Origin: Ignelater luminosus | Taxonomy: Eukaryota > Arthropoda > Insecta > Coleoptera > Elateridae | Assembly (NCBI GenBank): GCA_011009095.1 | Contig: VTPC01003835.1 | Span: 30,818-94,817 of the forward strand | Direction of reading: 5' to 3' | DNA: 64,000 nucleotides | Shown: in pieces, positions 11,140-22,500 of the stretch | How the letters are laid out: each line of letters starts with the position of its first letter | Position numbering within the stretch: the first letter of the stretch is position 1 | The notes under the pieces: model-generated | What the model was told of the DNA's origin: nothing | Database searches by the model: none | The model's input: only the letters and a program-made list of their open reading frames with translations | Position numbers and translations under genes: made by a program

Positions 11140-14100
11140 GATTTAAGTTGCTTGACCGATTTAGATTTGTTTGAGTCATTTTATTTTGTTTAATTAAGGG
11201 ACTTTAAAACCTAATTGTGAATTTCTATCCTTCCAACCGGATTACTCTCGAGATCCGAGGCTTTAAGAAGGCTTGATTGAATCGTGAGTGACGCTGATTT
11301 ACTTTCGAAAATCAAACTTTATGTAGCTAGTATTATTGATTGTCAAACCCCCTCGTCTTCGACTATGGAGCAGTACTGTAGCACCGGTCATCTATTTCGT
11401 TTGGTATCTAGGTAAACTTCAAAATTTACCGCGACAACGTTATAACTCTGGGTTGTTCTTTTCAGGAAAGGGTCTTTCATCATCCGTAGGATCAAATTAG
11501 AAATGCTTAATAATGGCCAGAAATTCAAAGCTTTTTCACAATTGAAAGATGAATGACAAATTGTTTCTATAAATTACTTTTTCTGGAACTGAATAAGAGA
11601 CCTACTAACATCAACACGTAATACATTCGGAGTGTACCAACTTTGAATCTTACGACCTTGCTGCTTCAACGAATGTGCACGTCATTATGGTAATGTTTTA
11701 TAAAGAAATTCAGAAAACGTGAAACATCTCCATAACACTCAGAAGTACAACTTTCCACAGCAAACTTGGCTTTGACGCGCCGAAAGTGGCAACGAAAGCC
11801 AACGTCCACGACTGCTCATTAAAACTACATCTTATCGATCGATTTATTCAGATTGCCTTAAGGCTATTACTGAAGGAAAGCCTTCCATTTTGATAAGTGT
11901 ACTGCTCGAATTACATTCACATGTTTATTAAATCTGAACCCTAATGTTAAGAGACAAGAAAAGCTTTGGGAGATCACCAACACAAAGATGCTTAAGTATC
12001 ACTGTTGTGGCGATGAAGACTTTAATTTTTAATTTTTCTTAAATTTTTATTTGGCAAAATAAGATATCAACTTTGAAAACTAATTTATCTGAATTTATTC
12101 AGCTGTGACATACAAGTATGAAACATCCTATACAAAGAATTTAAAAAGATTAACGATCATCATACCACTAAAAACTTTTATTGCAAGATTGTTGTTATAT
12201 TATACAGGAACACAAAAGCTTTTACTTGAGCTGTTCGCTATTCAGATATCGTACGATCAAAACAGCATTCTTTTTTCTTTTCACTTTAACCGGATTCTTA
12301 TCCGTTTTGAAGGTCTTAATCTGATTTTACTTACAATTTTAAAAATTATTTCTTGACCAAAACTGCATCACCTATCTAAATCAAAACTTGAAAGAAATGT
12401 GATATCATATCACAGATACGCCCAGTAACATACATTAAAATTTGTTACTTCCTTATTCAAATTTAAATGTTGATGTTGCGCAACATCAGTGTCAATTACC
12501 TTCGCCACGCCGCACCGCCTGCTATTCAGATACCTTTCCATTATATTAATCCTAGTTAAGCCGGAATGTTTCTGAATATTATCATTACTACGCTACTAAA
12601 AACGCTAATTAGCTTTGAAATAAATTTTAAAATTAGAATTTTTTTTCTTTTTAATATTTTCTTAATAAAACTACTTTGTTTGTTTATAAACTACAATATA
12701 GTAAACATTTGATATTCATAAAAATATTGCATCACATAAAAATAATAATTTACTTGATTGCATAAGAAGTAATACCATAATAAAATAGATAATACAAATA
12801 TAAATAGTTTGTTCAAATATATCTATTTGGGAAAATTAATTTTTTTTCTCTTTGCATAAAGATTTACTAATAACTGTTTTTTTGACGTCAACTAAACTTT
12901 GCAGTTCACTGATTGTGATTATTACTATGAACGGACTTTTGCATTCTCAAGGTTTCTTTTATTAAATTAAATCTGTTTATAACAGTAATTATTTAGTAGA
13001 AAATCAAAATTTTTTTGTAAACATAATAAACCGTTTCGGTGTTATTAGGAAAAATTTATTATTTCCTGATTGATTTAGTTTATATTTAATTGAGATTGTT
13101 TTGTTTCGTAGACAAAATTTATAAATAATGATTCTGTAGCTCAAATATTGATTGTACGCCGGCACCCCGTCTTGTTGAAACCATATTTGGTAAAACTGGT
13201 TAGGAATATCTTAAAAACAGCAAATTAATTCTTAAGAACAAGTTCTTAATGGAACTGAGAATGTAGTTGTAATACAATGACTTACGTGTGGAAAATTTGC
13301 AGTTTACAAGTATGGGAACTTTTTACTAGAGATTAAAGATACATTTTCCAACAAGTGGATACCTTCGAGTCAAGGGTCTTGAAATTGGCAACTATTATCT
13401 GGCCCGCGATTTAACTTAACATAAGATAAAAATATCAAATAGATGCACCAATGTGCATTACACTGACGTACATGTAGCTTGTGGGCCTCTACACTCAGTA
13501 CCCAGTAGTTCCTCCACTTGATAGATATAAAAAAAATAAAAGATAACAGAATTTTGCATTCGTATTTATTTATTTAACGAAAATAAGCCTAATTAATTAC
13601 AAAGAAACCTTCTACACAAGCTGGAACTGATAGCACCCATCTTAGCCAAAAAATTCTCTTTTCATCCTCAAGATATTGATATCTGGACAGGTTACCTTAC
13701 TTGCAACTGTTTCTACTTTGAAACATTTCTTAAACCAAAATGCTCTGTTCTGTCATGTCTTCAACTTTAATTACTTGAATCAATTCCTTAAGCAGTACGC
13801 TGGCGCATACGAACTTCTAAGTCAGGTTTCAGGCATTTCGAATCAAATTTACCATAATTTTGAAAGACACCTAAGGTGCTCACGAACATGCAGAGACTTT
13901 AGAACACTACTGAAGATAGCGAGAATTCAAAGGTTGACCCAAGAAACCAAAGTAATGGTTCTTTTGGTATTCACACATTGACATATATTTATCAAATCTA
14001 GAGGTAGCTTTGCTCTTTAATCTACTCTAGGATAATTCTGAAATCTTGATTTTTAAAGCATGAACAAAGATTTCTCTAATCAAAATTACAAAAGTATTAG

Positions 14101-14840
14101 TATAGAAAATGGCATTCCCGATGTAACAAAAAATATGGGTCTAGTCACTCTTAGAAAAAACCTTTAGGGAAGAGCAGTCTCAGTAACCAGTCGTAGACAC
14201 CATTACTCTCGAATGCAAGACCAACTACAGAAAGCTATGCTGCGTCTATCTGCAGGTGTTGTGGAAGTCTTTGGTTTCCTGATGAAGCTAATAACTCTAG
14301 ATTATACTAGACATTAGTGACACATTCTATTGACGTAAGCACATAGCCAAAGATCTGTTTGTATAACCTGAACATAATATCTATTGTTTGTTCACCTTAA
14401 ATACAGTTCTGGACGATATACTCTAGAAACTAATCTCCGAATTGATCATCAAATAGAAGATTCTGAGGGTCCAAGAGAAGTATTTAGAGCTGCCAATAAT
14501 TCCAAGTAAGTTAACTCTCCAACTTCAGCTGTAGCGAAGCTCACTATAACAATCCATGCTTATTTCGGAATTTTATTCTAAGAACTCCAAAGAAACATTT
14601 GTTCTTTTGCCATTTTAGTCTCTGCTTAAAGGATGTTCAAATTAGCTTTCATTCTCTGAAAATAAAACCACAAAATTGCTTATTGCCGTTTATGTAAACA
14701 AATACATTTTTCCTATTGGAATATGTTTGTTATATCACATGATTTGTTTTATTGTTCTAACAGATTTTGTAATTAATAATTCCATAAAAGAACTCATGAT
14801 ACTTCACGATCACACAAAATACAGTCGGCCGCTGCACGAA
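11140..14840. other. long non-coding stretch
   Basis: AT-rich sequence. Open frames of 83 codons (12105-12356) and 101 codons (13676-13981) exist but show no domain or plausible splice boundaries. A perfect 16-bp palindrome, GATGTTGCGCAACATC, lies at 12472-12487. No RNA genes or complete transposons were recognised. Confidence 0.4.
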
Positions 14841-15570
14841 AGCTTTTAGAATTTATCTTCCTGAGTACGTACAAGCACTCTGCCCTGAGACAAACTCAGA
14901 TTTCTGCGCCCTTTCATCTCATATAAAGCGTGTTCGTTGTTTGTTTTCTGAAGAAGGTTAATAGAGGGCGAAGCCCAATCAGATTTCATACTCACTTCTC
15001 CTAAAAAAAATTGATGGAGGGAGTAGCTTGACATTAGGCCACCAGAGGTGGCCCATTGAATCTTGAAGATTGACGCGTATTTGTTTTTTAAACTGGTTGA
15101 TGGAAAGCGTAGCCCGACACGTTTTGAAATAAAAGTCACCGCTGGCGACCGTACCGGTTTCTACTCCAAAAGTAAAATACTGTACACTTTTGTACGGCAG
15201 TCTTTGAAATTAGTCTTCCCACATGCGTGCATCCTGAATCAAACTTAGATTTCTGCTGTCTTCTATTCCATATGAAGCAAGAGTATTTGTTTTTAGCTCT
15301 TTGAAGAAAAGTCAATGAAAGATGAAGCTCTTATTTGGGCTACCGCAGATAATTTGGAAAGTACAGTCCGTTCTACTTTATATTATTTGCTTTCCCTAAA
15401 AAGGTCAATGGAGGGTAAAGCCCGACTTTATGTCACCCCAGGTGGCCTTTTGGAAGGTGCAACTTGATCCGCTTTCATATCTACCTCTCTTAAGGAAGTA
15501 AATGGAAAGCAAAAACCGATCTTGGGGGTGGCTCGTTGAGTAGTATAACCTAGCAGGTGTAACTGTAACC
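14841..15570 (+). repeat. two tandem copies of a ~360-bp composite repeat
   Basis: Copy A (about 14841-15200) and copy B (about 15202-15560) have the same order of landmarks: TTAGAATTTATCTTCC / GAAATTAGTCTTCC; AAACTCAGATTTCTGC / AAACTTAGATTTCTGC; CATATAAAGC / CATATGAAGC; GAAGAAGGTTAATAGAGGG / GAAGAAAAGTCAATGAAAG; then a second and a third AATGGAGGG-like submotif followed by a CCAGAGGTGGCC block. Divergence is high, so duplication is old. A shorter inverted copy lies at 8740-8935. The nature of the repeat is unknown. Confidence 0.55.
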
Positions 15571-15639
15571 AATACATTCTGAAAGAACCGGTTTTAGCGT
15601 GATGTAGTAGTAAACTGTCCATTGATTGTTTATGTCCAA

Positions 15640-18600
15640 CATAACCTACAGGTATCAGCAGTTTCTGTTTGCATTTCTTGCAAAGACGTGGGCAAGTACA
15701 GTATAAAGAACAATTTGATTGCTCAATCCACTCGTTAAAGTTTTGCTTTTCTAGGCTAGATAGTCATTGAACTTTGTAACATAGAACTATTATTGGGACA
15801 TAAGTCACTTAGATATCAACATAAGTAGGAAAACCAAAAAGTCGCCCCGACGGCTTAACCCCTGAGACAGACCTTGTAACACGCACAGAACATGAGATTT
15901 GATCATAGGTAGAGAAGACAAGAATAGAAAAAAAGAAATAAGTTGGTCTAATTAACGAAGAAACCATAAGTGTTAAAGCACAAGTGGAAGAATATGATTA
16001 TAAAAGTCAAGTCCAATTATTACTAAATTTACAACCTAAGGCCACCCACTTATGGTGCAAGTAAATAATAAATTCTATTTTTTTATAACAAAACGTTTCG
16101 CAAATTGTTGTTGAGATTATTAATGCATTGACGTAAATAAGTAGTTTGTACTACTTAATTGATATTTGCCAATAAAGGGTACCTAAAAATATATTTTGAG
16201 CACATTTGAAAGGTGAGTTAATAAATTTAAAAAACATATATTGACTTGCAGTTGAAATTACAAAATAATTCATCAACGAACTTTTATAAGAGAAGTGTAA
16301 TTCCCCATTGATTTGCAGACAAATGCTCTAATCAATGGAATACAAAAATTCCCCAAGAAAATACTGTCTTGCAATAAAATAAGTTCACATTTTACGTAAT
16401 ACATTACAAATATTATCGTGTAATGGAAAAATGTGCACGTCCCCATTTTTATTACTTAAACGAGATCTTCATAAATATTGTAATTATGAGAGCGATTAGT
16501 GGTTATGATACTTTATTTTATCATTATTGTTACAGTTTAAACAATAACAACTTGACTGGAAGAATAACGAACTCGAAAACAATTAAATAATATCTTTGAC
16601 GCGTGCATATATTACTATGTAATATGTACTTACTTAGTTAAATATTACAAATCAAATAAAAATCGTGAATAATGCGGGTAGCACCTGTTGAACAGTTGAC
16701 GCATACTGTATACTATTATGTAAATGGTTCATTTATTTGTTTACCTATATTAGTGTTAGGATAATAATTTGAATATGGCTGCATTACACAATTTTGGGAG
16801 GATTTCCAAAACGACCCATAAAACTGTAAATTGATTTTTACCAATTTGGAAATACTATATCCCCATAACAACTGCCAACATAAAATTATTATGAAACTCG
16901 AAATAATAAATTTAAAAATGTAAATTCTTTTAAACTTGATCACCTTTTAAATTGCAAATTTTCCAATTAATCAGTTCAGTCTGAACAGTCTAAACAAATC
17001 CTAATAATTTATTTAATAAAGAAATTAGGATAATAACAATAAACAACATTTTACGCTAAAAAATAAAAAATTGACTTTGAACCTTGACGTAGTTAAACAA
17101 TCTAATTTAGTTCAGTTCACGACATTTTTTTGTTACACTCACTATATTTATGCAAAATGCAAAATGATTGATAGCTTGTTATCAAGAACAGTATGAAAAC
17201 AACACGAATTCTTTAAAGTTACTATATTTACTATTGCTAATTTACTCGAAATAATTTAAATATTAGATTGTAGAAAATTGTATTTTTCAAAAATTAGGAC
17301 CCACAAAAAACTTGTTACCGCTATGTACGGCGAGAAACACGTATTTTTTTGAAAGTTTACTCGAGTATTTTGACTTTTTGAAAGTAACTAAACTGGTAAA
17401 ACGCATATAAAATTTGCACTCATACGTCCTCTTTTAATTCGAAAAGTGAAATTAGTTCTTTAGTATTGATTGACCTTATTCAACTTTGTTTTAGAGATAA
17501 TTAAAACTTAGATATTTTGATGCAAATTACGATTGGTTTACACGAGAGTTTAGTGTAAAGGAAAAAAAATGTGAACAATTTGAAATAAAATTTTAAGGTG
17601 TGTTGAACGAATTCTTTATTCTAGTTCTAAAAGGAATGTGTTACTGACTGAGAGCAGAGGAGCGTCATTTAATGATTAGCATATTTGGCTTTGCAAATCA
17701 AAAATACAATTTATAACGTCTGCTATTTTAACCTAAAGGTATTATCATGCGTGTCTGCTAATTTAGCTAGAGGGTGTTGTGAAATGCGTTGTTTTTATAT
17801 GCAAAACTAATTTTCAATTGATCAGAAACTCAATTTATTGTATATGGACACACAAAAAATTAGTGATAAAATTAAAAACACGATATCAAAAAAGGAGCGA
17901 CTCAATTAAGATAAAATTAGAATAGAACCGGCACGGTAAATTAAACAAAGTAAGAAATGCATTAAAATGTATTGTAAGCTCAAATACACTACATAAAGAT
18001 TCTTCTACCTGGCACGACATAATTCGTAATGTCGGACTAATAATCTGTTGGTCATTTAGCGTCTTCGAGTGTTTAGAGTAGATTCCCAGCGTTTTTCTAT
18101 AAATTCTAAACGTTCTTTTCAGAATTCTCAAATATTTAATAGCAATATCAAAACCCATATCTATAAGTCTCTAAATTCCATTTGCAACTTTACAAGTTTG
18201 TAAATTCTAGACGTGCTTCTTGTAAGATCAGTTACTACCAGGGTTATCTAGAGCAAGGCCAACGCAAGAACGTGCAAACGAGGCAACTTACCATGACTAG
18301 CCACTACATAACAGCGAGTTAGACACCTGAAATTGACATTAAACGCACTGCTCACCACCCTGTTTACCACACGAAGACAGCTTAGGAAATTCCACCATAT
18401 TCCCTAGCACCAGATCTAATTCTTCATATTATAATTCAAGAAACGGATTGTTTTGTCTTTTTTGTCTAATAATTCACCTTCAGTACCAGTAATAACCATA
18501 CGCCTAAACATGAAAATCATAAAATCCATTGTTAAGTCTCCAACGAAAACTTTCACTTTTTATCTTGATAAATAGTGCTAAGAACTGATAGATTTTCCTT

Positions 18601-19058
18601 TAGGCCCAAATCCAAGACTTCAAAACTGAAAGAAATGACAAAATTTGTAAATACTTTTTTAAAAAGTGAATTTTCCAAAAGCGAATCGATTCCCTGCTTG
18701 GTATTTACATTATTTCCTGATCTCTTTTATTTTGGCTCTAGAATTTAATCAATTTTAGGGTTTTGTTCATTTTTCTCAAGCAACCAGTTATGTCCAAATA
18801 GTCTACTTTCTGCCTTTTCCTTGGAAAAGTCTTCTAATTTCAAAACCCTCTAGTAAAGAAACAGAAAACTTGTTTTAGATAGACATGCCATGAAATCTGA
18901 TAAGTTTAAGAGTAACTCATTTTCAAAAATAAGGTTATCTTTATAAAAAGTCCATTGATAGCAATAATCTGGACTGTTTGATTTATTGAAGTTAATTAGA
19001 AGTAGTTTGAAACTTTATTGACGGGGTGGTTTAAAATTTGTTTTTTCTCCACGAGTTT
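15640..19058. other. long AT-rich stretch without a recognisable gene
   Basis: No open frame above 90 codons and nothing with domain character. The segment ends at the TA target of the mariner insertion. Confidence 0.45.
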
Positions 19059-19060
19059 TA

Positions 19061-20354
19061 ACACATGGGCTGAAAAGTCCCAGGCCTAACAAATAGATGG
19101 CGCTAGTTCTATTGCATTCACTGCTTTTTCAGTTAGTACTAACCTTCAAAAGACAGCTGTTAAAATTTCATGATATTCTATTCATTATTTTGTGAGTTAT
19201 TGTGCTAAAAGTGACGCTACTTTTGTTATTTTCAAAACAATGGATCAAAAACAATTTCGTGTTTTAATTTTACACTGCTTCTTGATGGGAAAAAATACCG
19301 TTCAAGCGAAGCAATGGCTTGAAAAGTGTTATGGGGACTCCGCTCCATCAGAAACAACAATAAAACGTTGGTTTGCTGACTTCAAACGTGGTCGTAGAGA
19401 CACCGATGATGCAGAACGCAGTGGACGTCCAAATGAGGCGGTAACACCAGAAAATATCAAAAAAATCCACAAAATCGTTTTGAATGATCGAAAAGTGAAG
19501 TTGCGTGAGTTAGCTGACATCGTAAAGATATCAAAAGAACGTGTTGGCGTTATATTGCATGAGCATTTGACTATGAAAAAGCTCTGCTCAAAGTGGGTGC
19601 CGCGTTTGCTCACTGTTTACCAAAAACAAGAACGTATTGATGTTTCTGAGCAGTGTTTGGCCATGTTTAAACGTAACAAACCGGAATTTTTGTGTCGATA
19701 TGTGACAATGGATGAAACATGGATCCATCACTTTACTCCGGAATCAAAACGATCGTCATCTGAGTGGACAGCAACTGGTGAACCTCGTCCAAAGCGACCG
19801 AAAGCACAACAATCGGCTGGAAAGGTTATGGCCTCGGTATTTTGGAATGTGCATGGTGTAATATTCATCGACTATCGTGAGAAGGGAAATACCATCAACA
19901 GTGAATATTATATAGCGTTATTGGAGCGTTTGAAGGCCGAAATTGCAAAGAAACGACCGCATATGGCAAAGAAAAAAATTTTGTTTCATCAAGACAACGC
20001 ACCGTGTCACAAGTCAATCAAAACAATGGCAAAACTACATGAATTGAACTTCGAATTCCTCCCACATCCACCGTATTCGCCAGATTTGGCTCCCAGCGAC
20101 TACTGGCTGTTCGCAGACCTAAAAAAAATGCTTGCCGGTAAGAAATTTCGCTCGAATGAAGAGGTTATCGCTGAAACTGAGTCCTATTTTGAGGCAAAAG
20201 ATAAATCGTTCTACAAAAGTGGTATTGAAATGTTAGAGCGGCGCTGGAATGATTGCGTTGTTCTTGATGGAAATTACGTTGATGAATAAAGCTAATTTTG
20301 AACAAAAAGAAACGTGTTTTCTTTGTTAGGCCTGGGACTTTTCAGCCCATGTGT
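19061..20354 (+). mobile_element. complete mariner element (1,294 bp)
   Basis: Perfect 33-bp terminal inverted repeats lie at 19061-19093 and 20322-20354 (outer end ACACATGGGCTGAAAAGTCC). A TA dinucleotide flanks each side (19059-19060 and 20355-20356), the standard mariner target duplication. Length fits the family (about 1.3 kb). It contains a single uninterrupted transposase frame of 349 codons. Perfect TIRs and the open frame suggest a young insertion. Mariner moves by cut and paste. Confidence 0.97.
19240..20289 (+). CDS. mariner transposase, DD34D, apparently intact
   Basis: This 349-residue protein is the usual length for mariner transposase. The N-terminal half is the paired-type helix-turn-helix DNA-binding region (about residues 5-110, with KRWFADFKRG near 42-51) that recognises the TIRs. 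The WVPHEL-like motif reads WVPRLL (119-124). The catalytic triad is Asp158 (TMDETW), Asp252 (HQDNAPCH) and Asp287 (LAPSDYW), with 34 residues between the last two, giving DD34D. The YSPDLAPSDY signature is complete. The frame is open for 16 codons before this ATG without another ATG, so ATG at 19240 is chosen. There are no stops or frameshifts. The exact mariner subfamily was not determined. Activity is inferred, not shown. Confidence 0.95.
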   Translation: MDQKQFRVLILHCFLMGKNTVQAKQWLEKCYGDSAPSETTIKRWFADFKRGRRDTDDAERSGRPNEAVTPENIKKIHKIVLNDRKVKLRELADIVKISKERVGVILHEHLTMKKLCSKWVPRLLTVYQKQERIDVSEQCLAMFKRNKPEFLCRYVTMDETWIHHFTPESKRSSSEWTATGEPRPKRPKAQQSAGKVMASVFWNVHGVIFIDYREKGNTINSEYYIALLERLKAEIAKKRPHMAKKKILFHQDNAPCHKSIKTMAKLHELNFEFLPHPPYSPDLAPSDYWLFADLKKMLAGKKFRSNEEVIAETESYFEAKDKSFYKSGIEMLERRWNDCVVLDGNYVDE

Positions 20355-20464
20355 TAATTGAGAATTTTCAATAATTAATATAACCCTGCATCTCTTCCAG
20401 AATATAAAACTTGGAGATATGTGCTTTATGCTTTTTAGAATGGTGGTGCGAAGGATTGTGTACT

Positions 20465-20920
20465 GTGCAAGAGTAGGTTAGTTGCTGAATATCAGTGTAA
20501 GTCATTTCTAAGTTAATGTTCTAATACGTACACAATTATAACGAGTTTTGAGTATTGTTTTCTAAAGTAAAGAATCCTAAACTCTACTTTTTTAATTTGA
20601 TTGTTACCAAACCAACTGGTTCGTTGCTTCTTGTCAAGATGTCTTCTACGTTTCAGCGTACAAGAAAGAACACAAAACAATATTCGATTAAAGCCATGAT
20701 ATGATTAATAAACATATTAAAGCAAATAGCACCTACCTGATTTTAGAGAATTTCTGCAGTTTACTCAAAGATGTTCACATGTAAATGATACTACTGAGAA
20801 AAAGAAAATCTCTATCAGATAGTAAAATTCTTAAACGCGGCCTTTCTGTTTATTTCAGTCATTAAATCTGTTTTAAAACCAGCCGGGTTTTTTTAGAAAG
20901 ACTGTCTTTTTCAGACCAAC
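20465..20920 (+). repeat. dispersed repeat, copy 1
   Basis: Landmarks GGTTAGTTGCTGAATA, then GTCTTCTACGTTTCAGCGT, CAATATTCGATT, AATAAACATATTAAA, CACCTAC and later TTAAACGCGGCCTTTC occur in the same order at 22213-22500 (copy 2). The copies are diverged and copy 1 carries an extra ~100 bases. Class unknown. Confidence 0.45.
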
Positions 20921-21039
20921 CGCTCTTAAACTATTTTTCCTTTTAGAAATCCTCAAAACCAAAATGCTGTGCTGTGTATTGTTTTGTCTTAGCTTTAAAT
21001 CTCGTCTAAAACATTCAACGAGGAGACATCTTTTTTATA

Positions 21040-22178
21040 TTTCTTCTTCTTCTTAAACCTTTTTAATCTATTTACAGAAGTAGGTCTCCCCAGTTTCCTT
21101 CTATGTGTTTCTATTTTGAGCTTGTCGTTTCCAGGTTAAGCCGACGTGTCTTTTGATATCGTCCTCCCATCTCATTTGTGATCTTCCACGTTCTCTTTTT
21201 CCTAACCATGACCTCCAGTTTAGGATTTGTGTGTTCCACCAGTTATCTGTTTGTCTTGCATTAGGTCCTGCATATTGCCACTTCAATCTCGCTGCTCTTT
21301 CTCTGACGTCTGTGACTTTAGTTTTTGTCCTTATCTAAGTGTTGCGTTTTCTATCGTTTAGTGTTATATGTAACATTTTTAGTTCCATTGTTTGTTTGTT
21401 TGTTTTAATTCGTCTGTCTGTTTTTCTCTGTCATTGTTCTTGTTTGGAAACCGTACGTCATCACTGGTAAGACGCGCGTGTCGAGTACTTTTGTTTTATG
21501 ATGTTGAGCGATTTTCTTGTTTTTTAATTTATCGCCGAGCTTTCCAAATGCTGCCCAGCTCAATTTAATTCTTCTTGTTATTTCGCGTCTTGATTTTCCT
21601 TATTTAGAGTCTTTAGAATTTGTAGAATTTCTTTTTCCCCTTCTTTTAAAAGTTCTTTTGTGATGTTATGTTTCCCAGGGGCTTTGTTATTTTTCATTTC
21701 TTTTAATGCGCTGGTTATTTCCTCTGTGGTTATTTCTGGAACGTCTTCTGAATTTATATTTAGTATTTTCATTTGCAATTTGGCTTTTGTTTATCTTGAA
21801 GGATGTGGTCTGGTTTGATATAGTTCACTATAAAACTCTTGGACTCTTTTCTATTTTAGATTTATCTCTTATTTTTTCTCCATTTTTGTTTTTTAGTGTT
21901 ATAATAATAATTTTATCGAGATTGGATCTGAGTATTTTCATGCTTTGGTTTCTCTCTATTACTTCGTTTATCGTTTTGTCGTGTTTGTTTTCTTTTATTG
22001 ACCTTCTTATCAACTTGTTGAGTTCCACAAGGTCTATGGTTTATTGCTTTCCCTGTTGTAATAGTTTTGTTCTCTCTTTCAACATTTGTTTTATTTCGTC
22101 TGTCAGTTTTTCTCTTTTTTGTTTTTGCTCTGATGTTACCTTTTGGGCTGCTTCGTTAATTGTTTCTATTAAAATTTA
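21040..22178 (-). pseudogene. RTE-type non-LTR retrotransposon remnant lacking the RT core
   Basis: On the minus strand, from 22178 down, there is the end of the endonuclease-to-RT linker (EKLTDEIKQMLKERTKLL; then NKLIRRSIKEN), and the start of the reverse transcriptase domain (EITSALKEMKNNKAPG, about 21725). Near 21580 the frame jumps straight to the C-terminal RT-associated region (KLSWAAFGKLGDKLKNKK; LPVMTYGFQT; then RGRSQMRWEDDIKRHVGLTW at about 21150). The palm with its catalytic aspartates is missing, and several stops and shifts are present. The 3' end closes at 21041-21055 in an AAG-repeat tail, typical of RTE. It is dead and 5'-truncated. Confidence 0.85.
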
Positions 22179-22212
22179 GGTTTATTTGAATAATAACGCG
22201 AATAATGTAAAT

Positions 22213-22500
22213 CGTGCAAGGCGTCAGTTAGTTGTTGAATACGGCAGTAGCAAGTCCAGTTTCGCAATCTGACCACAGTGCAATTGGTCTGCACGTCTTT
22301 TACGCTTAGACATTCAAGACAATATTTGATTGAAGTTGTGAAAAAAACAATAAACATGTTAAAACAACACCTACTTAATGTCAACAAAAACTTTTATATT
22401 TTATTTGAAAGCACAGAAAAAATAGGGACAGAATTTTTAAATGTGGTCTTTTCCTTTATTTGAGGCATTTGATTTGTTTTTTGGGATCAGTCGAGCTTTT
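22213..22500 (+). repeat. dispersed repeat, copy 2
   Basis: Direct-orientation relative of 20465-20920 lying on the other side of the RTE remnant. Shared landmarks are AGTTAGTTGTTGAATA, GTCTTTTACGCTTAGAC, CAATATTTGATTGAAG, AATAAACATGTTAAAA, CACCTAC, and TTAAATGTGGTCTTTTCC. It is probably a copy of an unnamed interspersed element. Confidence 0.45.

Noticed and set aside
10640..11179. 179-codon minus-strand frame
   Set aside because: It runs through 400 N and only about 45 real codons, with no coding character.
21706..22179. 157-codon plus-strand hydrophobic frame resembling a membrane protein
   Set aside because: It is the complement of the RTE remnant; the Phe/Leu/Ser richness comes from reading Lys/Glu-rich sequence backwards.
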